DNA of 64,000 nucleotides from Martensiomyces pterosporus (lineage: Eukaryota > Kickxellomycota > Kickxellomycetes > Kickxellales > Kickxellaceae): contig MU603936.1 in NCBI GenBank assembly GCA_025201845.1, forward strand, positions 40,148 to 104,147, written 5' to 3'. Within the stretch, counting starts at the first letter, position 1. Every line of letters begins with the position of its first letter. The position numbers and the translations under genes are program-made. The notes under the pieces are model-generated. The model ran no database searches. It worked only from the letters and a program-made list of their open reading frames with translations, and had not been told where the DNA came from. This document shows, piece by piece, positions 20,461 through 29,868 of the stretch.

Positions 20461-20515
20461 NNNNNNNNNNNNNNNNNNNNNNNNNNNNNNNNNNNNNNNN
20501 NNNNNNNNNNNNNNN
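20461..20515. other. Assembly gap (55 N)
   Basis: Fifty-five consecutive undetermined bases interrupt the epimerase gene. The sequences on the two sides do not read as one protein, so the true gap size is probably not 55. Confidence 0.98.
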
Positions 20516-20740
20516 GGGTGCCGACGCATCAACGAGGATGTCGACCTTGTCCAGAATGTCGGCATAGGACTCTGGGTTGGTAGTGGAGCCCACAACGCGG
20601 ATGATTTCGTCGGCAGCAAAGCCCCCGCCTTTCTCCTCAGAGCGCACAAGGCCATAGACGAGGTAGCCGGCGCGAGAGAATGCCTGGGCAACTGCATTGC
20701 CGATGAAGCCGTTGGCACCGATGACAAGAACTTTGGTCAT
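20516..20740 (-). CDS. NAD(P)-binding epimerase/NmrA-like protein, N-terminal part (cut by gap)
   Basis: From the ATG at 20740 the frame reads 75 residues into the gap. MTKVLVIGANGFIGNAVAQAF is the first beta strand and the GxxGxxG dinucleotide-binding loop of a Rossmann fold, as in extended short-chain dehydrogenase/epimerases. DKVDILVDASAP near the gap resembles the strand-4 region. The sequence beyond the gap (below 20461) gives no matching continuation. A TATAAAA at 20882..20876 on the minus strand lies ~135 bp upstream. The leader contains three copies of CTTGGTATTGG-like 11-mers (20763-20790). Substrate cannot be inferred. Confidence 0.68.
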
Positions 20741-20970
20741 TGCTGGAGAGTGGAGAGTTTGCTTGGTATTGGCTTGGTATTGGCTTGGTACGTCCAGAAG
20801 AAGAGGTGCAGAAGAGTGTGGTAGTCTGGTGTTGGTGCTGCTTCTGAGAGAGATCCGTGGCCATTTGGCTGCTCTTTTATACCGTCAAGACGCTCTTTCC
20901 AACATTGCTTGTCAATGCTCTTGAGGACTAGGGTTCGCAATATGTACTAGTACTGGGGTTTCTCACCACT

Positions 20971-21046
20971 GGTAGACAATGTCACGGCATGAATGCAACT
21001 CACCGCCAGGTAGACAATGTCGCGACATGAATGCAACCTACCGCCA
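20971..21046. repeat. 38-bp tandem repeat (two copies)
   Basis: Two adjacent 38-bp units both begin GGTAGACAATGTC and end CCGCCA, differing at a few positions (CACGGCATG versus CGCGACATG, ACTCA versus CCTA). They lie just left of diverged repeat copy B. Confidence 0.9.
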
Positions 21047-21088
21047 TGGCCATCTTGATTACAAATAGGGTTTGCGAGAAACATGCTA

Positions 21089-21276
21089 GTGGAACCGATG
21101 TATCCCCAATAATCTGAAGCTAAGCCAAGAGGCTAGGGGATAACTAGACCTGAGTTGGCTAGGAAGCACAAAAAGGGACTAGGCAACATGTGTTGTTCCG
21201 CACAGGTCTCTTAAGGGCAATTGCGAGAGATACAGACTGCGCTTGAAAGCCTATGTCATCCAGGGGGACTGTAAAC
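21089..21276. repeat. Diverged interspersed repeat, copy B
   Basis: This partner of 760-970 shares the ordered blocks at both edges and in the middle, in the same orientation, about 20 kb apart. A CACCAC hexamer occurs at 20964-20969 and 21279-21284. It might mark a larger insertion including the 38-bp tandem repeat, but the enclosed segment ends in AA rather than CA and copy A lacks the left part, so this is not secure. Confidence 0.5.
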
Positions 21277-21462
21277 AACACCACCTAAGGACTGCTGCTG
21301 CTGCTGCCCACTTGCCGTCTTCTCACACGTATGCTGCCTGGATAGAACGGCCGCTGTGCTGAGGTGTACATGGACAAGTGGATGCAGTACTTTATATGAA
21401 GCTGATGACAGAATGCTGCAATAGAAGCCGCTAGCAGCCCAGCCTTGTGTATTACTAATTCC

Positions 21463-22386
21463 TCAATCCCAAATGAGTCTGTCGTTGAACACCGAAGCGG
21501 TGCCGTTAGTCCTGCTGGATCTCGGAGCAGTTGGCTGCTTCTTTGAAGATTGACGCTTTGCCTTTTCCCACTGCTCACGGGACCGAACGTCCTCAAGCGC
21601 CCTCTGGTGCTGGCGCAGCCGCTGGTCCTGCAGCTGTGAGGCGTATTCACGTTCCTCCCGCTTCCGCTCCTGCTTTCGCATGTTCTGTCGCTGCTTCTTT
21701 GTTAGCGGCTCACTCACGATTTGTGGACGCTGCGGGCGCCTGGGTGCCATTGGAGGCGGCCTTGCTGCTGCTCCAATTCGCAGCACGCGTGCCGGTGCGG
21801 AGGCTTGCTCAGGCTCCTTGCCCAGGTCCTCGTCGCTCTCCAGGTCGTCCCACACGGATTCGTGTGCTGGGATTGGGTTGGAGCTCTTCTTCTCGGGACG
21901 AGCACCCAGGTCGCCCACAGTCTCCCACTCCTCGGTTTCTTGCTCGTCGCTGCCACCAGCCGTGTCTTCTGAAACCTCCAATTGTGCCTCTACGGCCTGA
22001 ACAGGCGCTGCTTCAACCTCAGACGCAGGTTTCTTGCCCTTTGTCTTGCTGCTAGAGGTTGACGGCCCAGCAATATCCCTTGCAGTGCTTTCCATGCTTG
22101 TCTGTTTGGTGACCTCGGTGTTGCCGGTGGGGCTTGATGCGTGGCCGCTGTGCTTCTTCTTGGACCCGTGCTTCTTTGGCTTCTTTTTACCGGCAGCATG
22201 CTTGGCAGCAGGGCGAGATGCTTCAGACGCGCTGTCTTGTTCTGGGAACGAGCCCACCATCGTCGCATCGCCGCCCTCAGCCGTGCCTGGCAGCTTTGAG
22301 CTGTTGCCCTTTGGGGCCGATCCGCGGGTCGCAAAGTAGTATCCGAGCGCAAAGGCGCCAGCAACCAAAATGACCTGGTTCCACAT
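21463..22386 (-). CDS. N-terminally membrane-anchored, C-terminal basic coiled-coil protein
   Basis: From the ATG at 22386 the product is ~307 residues. It begins MWNQVILVAGAFALGYYFATRG, a single N-terminal membrane helix. A long Lys/Ser-rich then acidic linker follows, with KKKPKKHGSKKKHS and EETEEWETVGDLG-like segments. The C-terminal part LTKKQRQNMRKQERKREEREYA plus a Gln/Arg-rich stretch predicts a basic helix or coiled coil, ending FNDRLIWD. The layout (short luminal tail, anchor, charged cytosolic helix) recalls small ER- or mitochondria-anchored fungal proteins that bind ribosomes or RNA, but I cannot name a family. An in-frame upstream ATG at 22461 would bury the helix, so I chose 22386. 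It is divergent from the CCT gene. Confidence 0.68.
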   Translation of the reverse strand: MWNQVILVAGAFALGYYFATRGSAPKGNSSKLPGTAEGGDATMVGSFPEQDSASEASRPAAKHAAGKKKPKKHGSKKKHSGHASSPTGNTEVTKQTSMESTARDIAGPSTSSSKTKGKKPASEVEAAPVQAVEAQLEVSEDTAGGSDEQETEEWETVGDLGARPEKKSSNPIPAHESVWDDLESDEDLGKEPEQASAPARVLRIGAAARPPPMAPRRPQRPQIVSEPLTKKQRQNMRKQERKREEREYASQLQDQRLRQHQRALEDVRSREQWEKAKRQSSKKQPTAPRSSRTNGTASVFNDRLIWD

Positions 22387-22739
22387 TGCCGATAGACTAG
22401 CAGGCCAAGTGTCGCTCCTTTGGATGTGCAAGTAGTGGTTTGAAAGTGCTGCTGTGCGCACTGCAGAAGAAAAAAAATGCGATCGGAGTTAAAGTAGACG
22501 TGTCAAGGCACTGCTGCATTTACGGGACACTGCCACGTAGCTGGTATTTTTGCCCGGTGATATCCAGAAACTCCCCAACCCTCTTGGCGCGCGCCTTTGC
22601 CTGTCTCAGTTATCTTGTTATTGAGGCTGCTTTTTTGTCGAGGTTTTTAAACTTTCCCTCTCCTTGTCTCCCGTTTCTCCTGTTTAATTTCACGCTCACC
22701 CCTTGCTTGGTTTTCACATCGCGCATAGAAACGAATACA
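22387..22739. promoter_or_regulatory. Shared upstream region of the 22386 gene and CCT
   Basis: This 353-bp divergent region ends in a pyrimidine-rich leader (22600-22720) typical of the gene starts in this window. No clear TATA element was seen. Confidence 0.4.
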
Positions 22740-24138
22740 ATGAGCAATCCGGGACACAGCAGCGGACAGGGCGGCAGCGGACAGAACTCGCCAAAGTACA
22801 CGGGCTCTCGCTCCCCTTCGCCCAGCTCCCTGTCGCTGAACAACTACGACCCAGGGAGCCCCATGGGTCTGGGGGACACCGACCCCAATGTGCTGGCCAG
22901 CTTCAGGCCCATCGAGACGAACCAGTCCTACGACGTGCCGACGGACAAGCCGTACCCCATCAACAAGCCGCCGACGGACCGGCCTGTCCGCCTGTACTGC
23001 GATGGCATCTACGACCTGGTCCACTATGGACACATGCGCGCGCTGGAGCAGGCGAAAAAGTCGCTCCCTAACGTCTACCTGATGGTTGGCATGTGCAACG
23101 ACGAGGACACGCACACGCGCAAGGGAAAGACTGTGCTGACGGAGAATGAGCGCTACGAGTCGATGCGGCACTGCCGCTGGGTGGACGAGGTCATCACGGA
23201 TGCCCCATGGATAGTCACGCAGGAGTTTCTTGACGAGCACAAGGTATGTTGTGACAGCTGCATCAGCAGCAGCTGAAGATTCATCAATGAAGACCTGCTT
23301 TGGCTCAGCGTGTGCATGCAAGCGCGCGTGTCTTTTGCTGAGAATTCTATTGGCGCGCGCTACACGGCGCGCATTCTCTGGCCCCACACTTGCCAGGAAC
23401 GAAGGCAGAGTGCGAGGCTGAGCAGTAGCCAGCAGCTGATCATGGCCGCCCACGGCTGCGAGGCAACATCGAGCGCGGGCAAACAAAGAAAAGGAGCAGC
23501 CCGGCTGGGTGGCCTCTCTGAACCTTCTGCTTGCTGATCGGCGCACATGGAGCGCGGTTCCTGCTTTTTGCTCCCCGCTGATTCTTGCAAAACTGTAGAT
23601 CGACTACGTCTGCCACGATGATCTGCCCTATGCGAGCGCAGAGAGCGACGACGTGTACTCTTTCGTCAAGGCACAGGGTCGCTTCCTGCCCACGCAGCGC
23701 ACCGACGGCGTGTCCACATCGGATCTGATCACCCGCATTGTCCGCGACTACGACAAGTACCTGCGCCGCAACCTCGAGCGCGGAATGAGCCCCAAGGAAC
23801 TCAACATCTCGTTCCTCAAGGAGCAGGAGCTCAACATCCAGAAGCACATGGCCGATATTAGGGAGCAGATCAAGAAGAACATCCGCGGCACGCGCGAGGA
23901 CCTTATCGGCGAGCTGGACGACCTCAAGGCTGAGCTCCGCCACACCAAGCTCTTCTGGGAGGACAGGCGCCAGGACTTTGTCCGTGGATTCTCGTCTATG
24001 TTTGGGTCCCAGGTCAACAAGCTCTTTGGCAGAAAGCGCCGTGACAAGAGCGATGACTCGTCTGCGGGCACCCCCACAAAGCGCGTGCGCCACTCGTCGA
24101 CTAATGGCAGCCTGGAGTCCGACGCAGCCAACGAGTAG
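22740..24138 (+). CDS. PCT1: CTP:phosphocholine cytidylyltransferase
   Basis: Exons 22740..23243 and 23599..24138, joined by a 355-bp intron (GTATGT donor, GTAG acceptor, phase 0), give ~347 residues. The catalytic domain has the nucleotidyltransferase signature [25 protein letters not shown] with HYGH, then [15 protein letters not shown] and, across exon 2, [11 protein letters not shown] and [15 protein letters not shown] (the RTEGISTS motif). It makes CDP-choline from CTP and phosphocholine, the regulated step of the Kennedy pathway for phosphatidylcholine. After the catalytic core is an amphipathic Lys/Glu-rich helix (~[23 protein letters not shown]) that fits the membrane-sensing domain, then a basic KRRDKSDD tail. 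The N-terminal ~60 residues are Ser/Gly/Pro-rich. The splice joins EFLDEHK to IDYVCHDD exactly as in the family. Confidence 0.95.
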
Positions 24139-24435
24139 CTACTGCGAGCCACTTTGATCTGGCTGCCTGGTCCGTCCATTGTTGTTGTGCTCAGCCTTGC
24201 TTTTTTCCTTTTTCTGTTGCAGTTTTCAACTTTATCTCGTGCAGCCATTGGCAAAACCAAACAGCGCTTGTCCACGCGTCCCAGCATCTGCAATTCCTGC
24301 GACTCGGCTCCGAGCCACAGGGGCTGCATGGCTCAGCAAAGACGCCTGGCTACACTGACGATAATAATTTCGTTTTTTGCCTGCTGCATTTCTCCTCTTC
24401 TCCCTTGCTTTTTCGCACGAATTCACACACTAGAA

Positions 24436-25921
24436 ATGATTGCTGCTCGGAGGTAAGGAAGTGCATGTCCCCCTAAAGCAGGCACGCCAGACTTTAGAGA
24501 TCTAGCCATGCGCATTCTGATACCCACAGGCCCGATCTATCTCTTGCACCGGCACATGTAGGACATCGGCTGCATTACGGCGAGCAGGTGCCTGGTCGGC
24601 ATCGCACTCCACACGACAGACACACAAAGTGACGCGCCGGCCGCTGCATGTGTTGGCCAGCGTGCGCGCTGAGAACAAGGGCGATTCGCATTTAGACCCA
24701 AACAACGAGACAGCAAAGGACCAATCCGCGAAAGCGAAAGATCAAAACGAGGATGATGCGGTGGATCTCGACTCGATATTCGACATGCTGCAGCTTCCTG
24801 GACAGAGGGCCAGTCACGCAGCGCCGCCCTCGCAGCCCACAGACGGTGCGAATGAGCAACCGACAAAGCCGCTGAGCGAGAAACTGAGGAGCGAGGCTGA
24901 CAGCATCTACGAGGAGGACGATACAGACCTCGACGATTTATTCAGAATGTTTGACGCCAAGCCCAGTGCTCCAGAGCAGCCTGCGCATAATGCAAAAAGC
25001 CCAGCGACGCACCACCAGGATCACGATCCGATGAGAGCATTCGAGCGCATTCTGTCGGATCTTGCCGCCGAGAACACACAGGTGTATAAGAAGGATCGGC
25101 CGGCACCTAGGTTCTGGGATGACGACAATGGCCAGGCTGCGCGCAAGCAGGATCGCAAGCTGAAAAAGGCACTGGATCCCGAGGAACTGTTCAAGAAGGG
25201 GCCGCGCACATCGGCGTTTTCTGCCGGAAAGCTCGCGAGTGACCCAAGCAGAATATCGAGTTTGGCTGCGCGTATTCAGAAGGCAGATCGTGTGGCGGAG
25301 AAAGCGAGCACCTCGGCGGGACCTGCGCCTGGTGCTTCCAGAGCACCTGGACAACGGATGGCGCCTTTGCTGAGCAGGGACGCTGAGTCTGAGCAGATCC
25401 AGCTCAGCAGATTGGCGCAGTGCCAGTCGTTGGCTGCACTCACAAAGTTTGTCGATTCGTATCTGCCAGCTGACCGCTTAGCAGGGGAGAAAGCAGAGCC
25501 GGCTGCTCGACCTAGCCCACTTGTTGTTGCCGAGGTAATCAAGCTCGCTAGGGAGTTCCAGGAGCCCTACTTTGCGTACTACGTGTACAGCTACTGCCGC
25601 ACAGAGCTGGGCCTTGCTGACAAGCTGCGTGTACTAGACGCTGGCGTGTACCAGGAGCTCCTATTGACGGCGTGGTCAAGCAGGCGCGATTTTTCGGCAG
25701 TGACATCTCTCCTCCGCGATGCCATCTCCGTTGGAATCACGGCAAACACGGGGCTGGGCAAACAAATCGACAAGATCGTTATGGATCTCCACAAAGAACA
25801 CAACCTGCCCGAGCTGGCACACAGGATCTCGGATCTGAAGACAAAGATCGGGTTTGAAGCCACCAGCACAACGCCAGATCCGGCCAGCCTCGCTAGTGTT
25901 TCCTCGCGGTTCTCATTGTAA
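24436..25921 (+). CDS. Mtf2-like mitochondrial gene-expression protein
   Basis: A 17-nt first exon (24436..24452, MIAAR plus two bases), a 109-bp GTAAGG...TAG intron and exon 24562..25921 give ~458 residues. The resulting N-terminus MIAARRTSAALRRAGAWSAS has the Arg/Ala/Ser make-up of a mitochondrial presequence, whereas exon 2 alone has no suitable start. The middle is acidic and low-complexity (EEDDTDLDDLFRMFDAKP, PRFWDDD). The C-terminal ~200 residues are helical, with a pattern (LAREFQEPYFAYYVYSYCRTELGL, YQELLLTAWSSRRDFSAVTSLLRDAISVGI) that matches the Mtf2-like C-terminal domain. Yeast Mtf2/Nam1 couples mitochondrial transcription to mRNA processing and translation. The assignment rests on pattern memory, so a different mitochondrial helical-repeat protein is possible. 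Confidence 0.68.
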
Positions 25922-26015
25922 ACAGGCCAAACACATGCTTCTCAGCCTTGAAACAGCATACATACCGACATGCATTTTTGTTCACTGAAAGTAGAAAAGA
26001 TGGGACTGAAAGCCT

Positions 26016-29000
26016 TTAAGATGGCCTCTGTTGCTGCTGCTGCTGCTGTTGCTGCTGGATAATTTGTCTGAGTGCCTGCAGCTGCTGCGGATTAAATCCG
26101 TTGACGCCTCCTGCCCCGCCTCGCTGACCAGCAGCGCCCAGCAAAGCAGCGTTCAGAGCACCAAGGTTGCCCAGTGCTTGCTGTTGCTGGGCCTGCTGCT
26201 GGGCCTGCTGCTGGGCTTGCTGTTGCGCCTGCTGCTGTGCCAACAGCTGAGCCTGCTGCACCTTTTGTATTTGCTGCAAGTGCTGCTGCAAATTCAGCTG
26301 CTGTTGTTGCTGTGCCTGCTGAGCTTGTTGCTGCTGCTGCTGCTGCTGCTGCTGGTTGCTGCTATTCAACTGCGCCAGCAAACTGGCAATTGCAATGTTC
26401 TGTTGCTGCTGCGGGAGGCTGAGAAGCCTCTGCAGCTGCTCTTGCGGGATTGCTTTCTGCAGCATACTCAGGGCAGCTGCGGGCGTCACTGCCGGCCGAT
26501 TAGGGGCCGCATTGGGCATTGCCGGACTGGTGATATTAGGTCGGACGCCGTGCACTTGCAGTGGGCTCATTATCTGCTGCGCAGCAGTTGGAACTCCAGA
26601 GCTGCCCATAGCCCCGCTGCGAGCAAGCAGCGCGGCGGTGGTCTGCATTGCCGACATGGGCAGACTAGACGCAGACTGCTGGGGTGTCATCTGCACACTG
26701 GCCATGGGCACGTCGCTGGTGCTGGCACGCGCAGCGTTGGCGTTCGCGCTGTTGCCTGCGCCGTTCAAGAACTGGGACAAGACGCTGGTGACATCTGAAG
26801 GAATGGAGCGGTGCAGGAAGGGCAGTGCAACGAGCATGTTCCGCCAGTACATGATAAAGAATCCATGGATCGGCACCGGCTGGCCCGGCGGCAGCTGTGA
26901 CGGCGGCTGCAGGTGGATGCGAATGAGGGCCATGTATGATTTTTCGCGCAGCGTCTTGCAAAACTCCTCAAAGTACTTGGGTGCGTCGGGGTCGTTGCTC
27001 GGATGGAACCCGATGCGGAATGCAGGGATGCCAGAGGTGATGCAGTACTCGGCAAACTTCTCGGCTGCTGCAATAATGCCGGTCACCGTCAGATGGTCGG
27101 GCCACTTGTCGAGCATGACTTCTTGCGCTACGTAGTTCATGCCTGGAATGGTGTGTGCAGCGATCATGCATGAGAGCTCGTGGCTTTGGCCGTTCGCTTG
27201 CTTAGACTCCCAGGTCAGCCCGCCGCGCCAGACCTGGCCAGACCCCTGCTGCTGAGCAGCGGCTGTGGCCGTGAGTGAGTGAGCAAGGGCTGCAGAGTTG
27301 GCATTTGCACTGGCCATCGCCATTGTCTGCTGCATCTGCGGGGTGCCTGTGACTGCTGGATTCACCCTTATAGCCTGCGGGCCATTTGGCGACGTGAGAT
27401 GAGCCGCAGCTACGCTTTGAGCTGGCATCTGCTGTTGCTGCTGCTGCTGGCGCTGTTGCATGATATTCTGCTGTTGCTGTTGCTGCTGGAGTAACTGCTG
27501 CTGCTGCTGCTGTTGTTGTTGTTGTTGTTGTTGTTGTTGCTGCTGCAATTGTGCGTGCTGCGCGTTTTTAAGCAGCGCAAACATCTTGACAATCGAGTCG
27601 TGGCTCTTCATGACCTCGGGCTGGTTGGCAGCCATGCTTCTCAGGAACATCGAGAATTCCTGCACGGACATGATTTCGACGATCTGTGACGACTGCTTCT
27701 GGAACCTCGTTGAAATAGCCTTCAGCACCGTGTGGAAGATCTTGCGCTCTGTTTCTGTAAATCCTACCTGGCTAGCCTGTGCCTGTGCCTGTGTTTGTGC
27801 TGCCGTCTGCTGCCTCTGTGCCACAGATGCTGGCTGAGTGGCAGGCGACATGATTCCCTGTGGTTGCTGCGACACAGTGGCCTGCGGGTTGGCTGTGTGC
27901 GGCGATGCGGTTGCTGGCGCAGCGGTGCCGGCTGCTGCGGTGTTGCTGGCGCTCTGCGGTGCTGCGGCCTGTTGACCGGCTTTGAGCAAGGCCTCCAGAC
28001 GCGCCTTTGCGCTTTCCCTCTCATGCAGTGGCTTTGAAGGATCCTGGAACTGCTTCATCAGATCTAGGATGGTCTGGATCGTGGCCTCGCTGTACCCACC
28101 TTGCTTCCTGAGGTTCTGCAAAATGGTGTACTGCTGCGCGGCTTGCACTGCCATGGGGTTCGCTGCCATACCAGCCGTCGCCTGTCCATTCAAGTGCTGC
28201 TGTTGGGGAACTTGTGCACCCTGTTGCACCGGCTGGACCATTTGCTGAGGCACTGCCGCTGGCTGAGCGTCTACTGGCCCAGGTGCATTGGGGAGCGAGA
28301 CGCTGGCTGTGGCTGGAGAAGGGGCAGATGGTGCAGGCGGGATAGCTGGCATCGGCTTTGCAGCAACCGCTGGCGAGTTCGACGCACGCGAGGCTTTGCG
28401 AGCGCCTCCAGCCTTTGCACGGCCCTTGCCACGGGCAGTCTTTGACGGTTCCTCCGCCGGCGGGCTGGCCATATCCGCGGCATTCTTGGGCTCGCCTTCT
28501 GTCTTCTGCTTCTTGCTCGCCACTGGCGAGTTTACCGCCGGTGTCACTGCGTCTGCCTTGTTTTTCTGTGCCTGGACTGCCGCTGTCTGGCTTGGCTGCT
28601 GTGCAGGCTGCGGCTGGATCTGTACCGGCGGCTGCGGCTGGATCTTGGGCCCCACCGCTGGCGCAATCGTCGTAGGTGGCCTGCCGTTTGCAACAGCTTC
28701 CGGCGGCAACTGCAGGCTGATATTGGTCAAGCGCACGTCAAAGTTGGGCGACATCAACTGGGGCAGCACCAGTGGCGGCTTTACGGACGTGTTGGCCGAC
28801 TTGAGCAGCCCCTCAATCTCGCCAATCTCCTTCCCACGTTGCAGAATAAGCGAAAACGACAGCTTCATCTCGCGCATGCGCTTGCCGACATCGTCCAGGC
28901 TAAAGTTGTCATAGCGCATATGCACATTCTCACGGCACCTCTCCGGATACGGCGGCGTCGACGTGACCAGGATGACATGCCTCTGCTGCACATTAAGCAA

Positions 29001-29417
29001 ATGCGCTTCGGGGTCGTTCTCCTCAAAGTCGTCAAACATCTCCAGCGCACTCACCAGGCCCTCTGTTGCCGCGCATCTCAGCCGGCCTCCCTCGACGAAC
29101 CTGTGCGCCTTTATGCTCTTGGAGAATTCGCGGTAATTCGACGTGAAGTACTGCGAGCTGCACGTGCGTGTGGAGTACGGGAAGTAGTCGCCGAAGAACA
29201 CGACGCCCAGCTTGACGCACGGCGTCGCCTTGGTTGCCGGCCCCTTTTTGCTTGCTGTTTCTACCACGACGGGCTGCCGGAGCTGTGTAATGATCTGCTT
29301 AATGACTGTGTCGTAGAGTCCTTGGAATAGCGACTGCATGCACTGGGTGCTTTCCACTACCAGGACGCAGAGCGTGTCGTAGCGCGGCGCGGGCCGCATT
29401 TGCCTAGGCGGAACCAT
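26016..29417 (-). CDS. MED25: Mediator complex subunit 25-like protein
   Basis: From the ATG at 29417 the frame gives ~1133 residues without introns. Residues ~10-210 form a von Willebrand A-like fold of the Med25 type (TLCVLVVESTQCMQSLFQGLYDTVI, KLGVVFFGDYFPYS, RHVILVTSTPPYP). A long Ala/Gln/Pro-rich linker with poly-Gln (~625-645) follows. Residues ~724-875 (VWRGGLTWESK, HTIPGMNYVAQEVMLDKWPDHLTVTG, YMALIRIHLQPP, IHGFFIMYWRNMLVALPF) match the ACID/PTOV activator-interaction domain. The C-terminus is Gln-rich again. Med25 docks transcription activators onto Mediator and is lacking in budding yeast. The frame extends upstream to 29678 but without support, so MVPPRQMRPAPRYDT is the best start. 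Gln tracts are CAG/CAA mixtures and may vary in length between strains. Confidence 0.87.
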   Translation of the reverse strand: MVPPRQMRPAPRYDTLCVLVVESTQCMQSLFQGLYDTVIKQIITQLRQPVVVETASKKGPATKATPCVKLGVVFFGDYFPYSTRTCSSQYFTSNYREFSKSIKAHRFVEGGRLRCAATEGLVSALEMFDDFEENDPEAHLLNVQQRHVILVTSTPPYPERCRENVHMRYDNFSLDDVGKRMREMKLSFSLILQRGKEIGEIEGLLKSANTSVKPPLVLPQLMSPNFDVRLTNISLQLPPEAVANGRPPTTIAPAVGPKIQPQPPVQIQPQPAQQPSQTAAVQAQKNKADAVTPAVNSPVASKKQKTEGEPKNAADMASPPAEEPSKTARGKGRAKAGGARKASRASNSPAVAAKPMPAIPPAPSAPSPATASVSLPNAPGPVDAQPAAVPQQMVQPVQQGAQVPQQQHLNGQATAGMAANPMAVQAAQQYTILQNLRKQGGYSEATIQTILDLMKQFQDPSKPLHERESAKARLEALLKAGQQAAAPQSASNTAAAGTAAPATASPHTANPQATVSQQPQGIMSPATQPASVAQRQQTAAQTQAQAQASQVGFTETERKIFHTVLKAISTRFQKQSSQIVEIMSVQEFSMFLRSMAANQPEVMKSHDSIVKMFALLKNAQHAQLQQQQQQQQQQQQQQQQQLLQQQQQQQNIMQQRQQQQQQQMPAQSVAAAHLTSPNGPQAIRVNPAVTGTPQMQQTMAMASANANSAALAHSLTATAAAQQQGSGQVWRGGLTWESKQANGQSHELSCMIAAHTIPGMNYVAQEVMLDKWPDHLTVTGIIAAAEKFAEYCITSGIPAFRIGFHPSNDPDAPKYFEEFCKTLREKSYMALIRIHLQPPSQLPPGQPVPIHGFFIMYWRNMLVALPFLHRSIPSDVTSVLSQFLNGAGNSANANAARASTSDVPMASVQMTPQQSASSLPMSAMQTTAALLARSGAMGSSGVPTAAQQIMSPLQVHGVRPNITSPAMPNAAPNRPAVTPAAALSMLQKAIPQEQLQRLLSLPQQQQNIAIASLLAQLNSSNQQQQQQQQQQAQQAQQQQQLNLQQHLQQIQKVQQAQLLAQQQAQQQAQQQAQQQAQQQQALGNLGALNAALLGAAGQRGGAGGVNGFNPQQLQALRQIIQQQQQQQQQQRPS

Positions 29418-29868
29418 TCCTCCTCTATGCTGTGCTTGCGGGGTGGCGAGGAGTGGTTCCTGACGCGCTTGTGAAATGTGTTGTTGATGCCGCGTGCAGT
29501 GCGGCGGCGAGCGTGGAATGTGTGCGAAACTGAATAGGGTGCGGACGTGGAGAGAAGTGTGGCAGAGGCGACGCTGTTCAGGCGGAAATAAGGACGAGGT
29601 GGTTGCAGCGAAAGAAACAAGGCATGGCGGAAGGAGCAGCGAGCATGTCAAAAAAGAGCACCACGTGCATTTTGCCACTGCCCTGAGTGCTGCTCACCAG
29701 TCCAGCAGCAGGCGAGTGCTGTCTGCCGAGCCGAGCCATCCGGGCAAGAGCTGGCCGGCGCTTAGCATAAAATTGCAGGGAACCGGCCCGCTGTGTTTCC
29801 CCTCTATCTTCTCTTTGCATTCCGACTTTATTCCTTGCTCTCTCGTTCACATACGCACACAATTCGCG
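29418..29868. promoter_or_regulatory. Divergent upstream region of MED25-like and DUF3128 genes
   Basis: This 451-bp shared region has no TATA consensus. The 60 bp before the plus-strand ATG are rich in C and T. Confidence 0.4.

Larger units (their letters stand above)
20741..21462. other. Intergenic region with two repeat features
   Basis: It holds the epimerase upstream region, the 38-bp tandem repeat (20971-21046) and the second copy of the diverged repeat (21089-21276). A CTG-type run lies at 21291-21306. No gene was recognised. Confidence 0.5.

Noticed and set aside
20964..21284. CACCAC direct repeats as target-site duplication of a complete mobile element
   Set aside because: The enclosed segment starts TG but ends AA, and the related copy at 760-970 lacks its left part and any flanking duplication. 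Kept only as a possibility under the repeat.
22647..23546. Minus-strand open frame of 299 codons over CCT exon 1 and its intron
   Set aside because: Arg/Val/His-rich shadow of the coding strand with no motifs.
29417..29678. 87-codon N-terminal extension of the MED25-like frame
   Set aside because: Cys/Ser/Pro-rich with no similarity, in the divergent promoter. The vWA fold begins right after the ATG at 29417.
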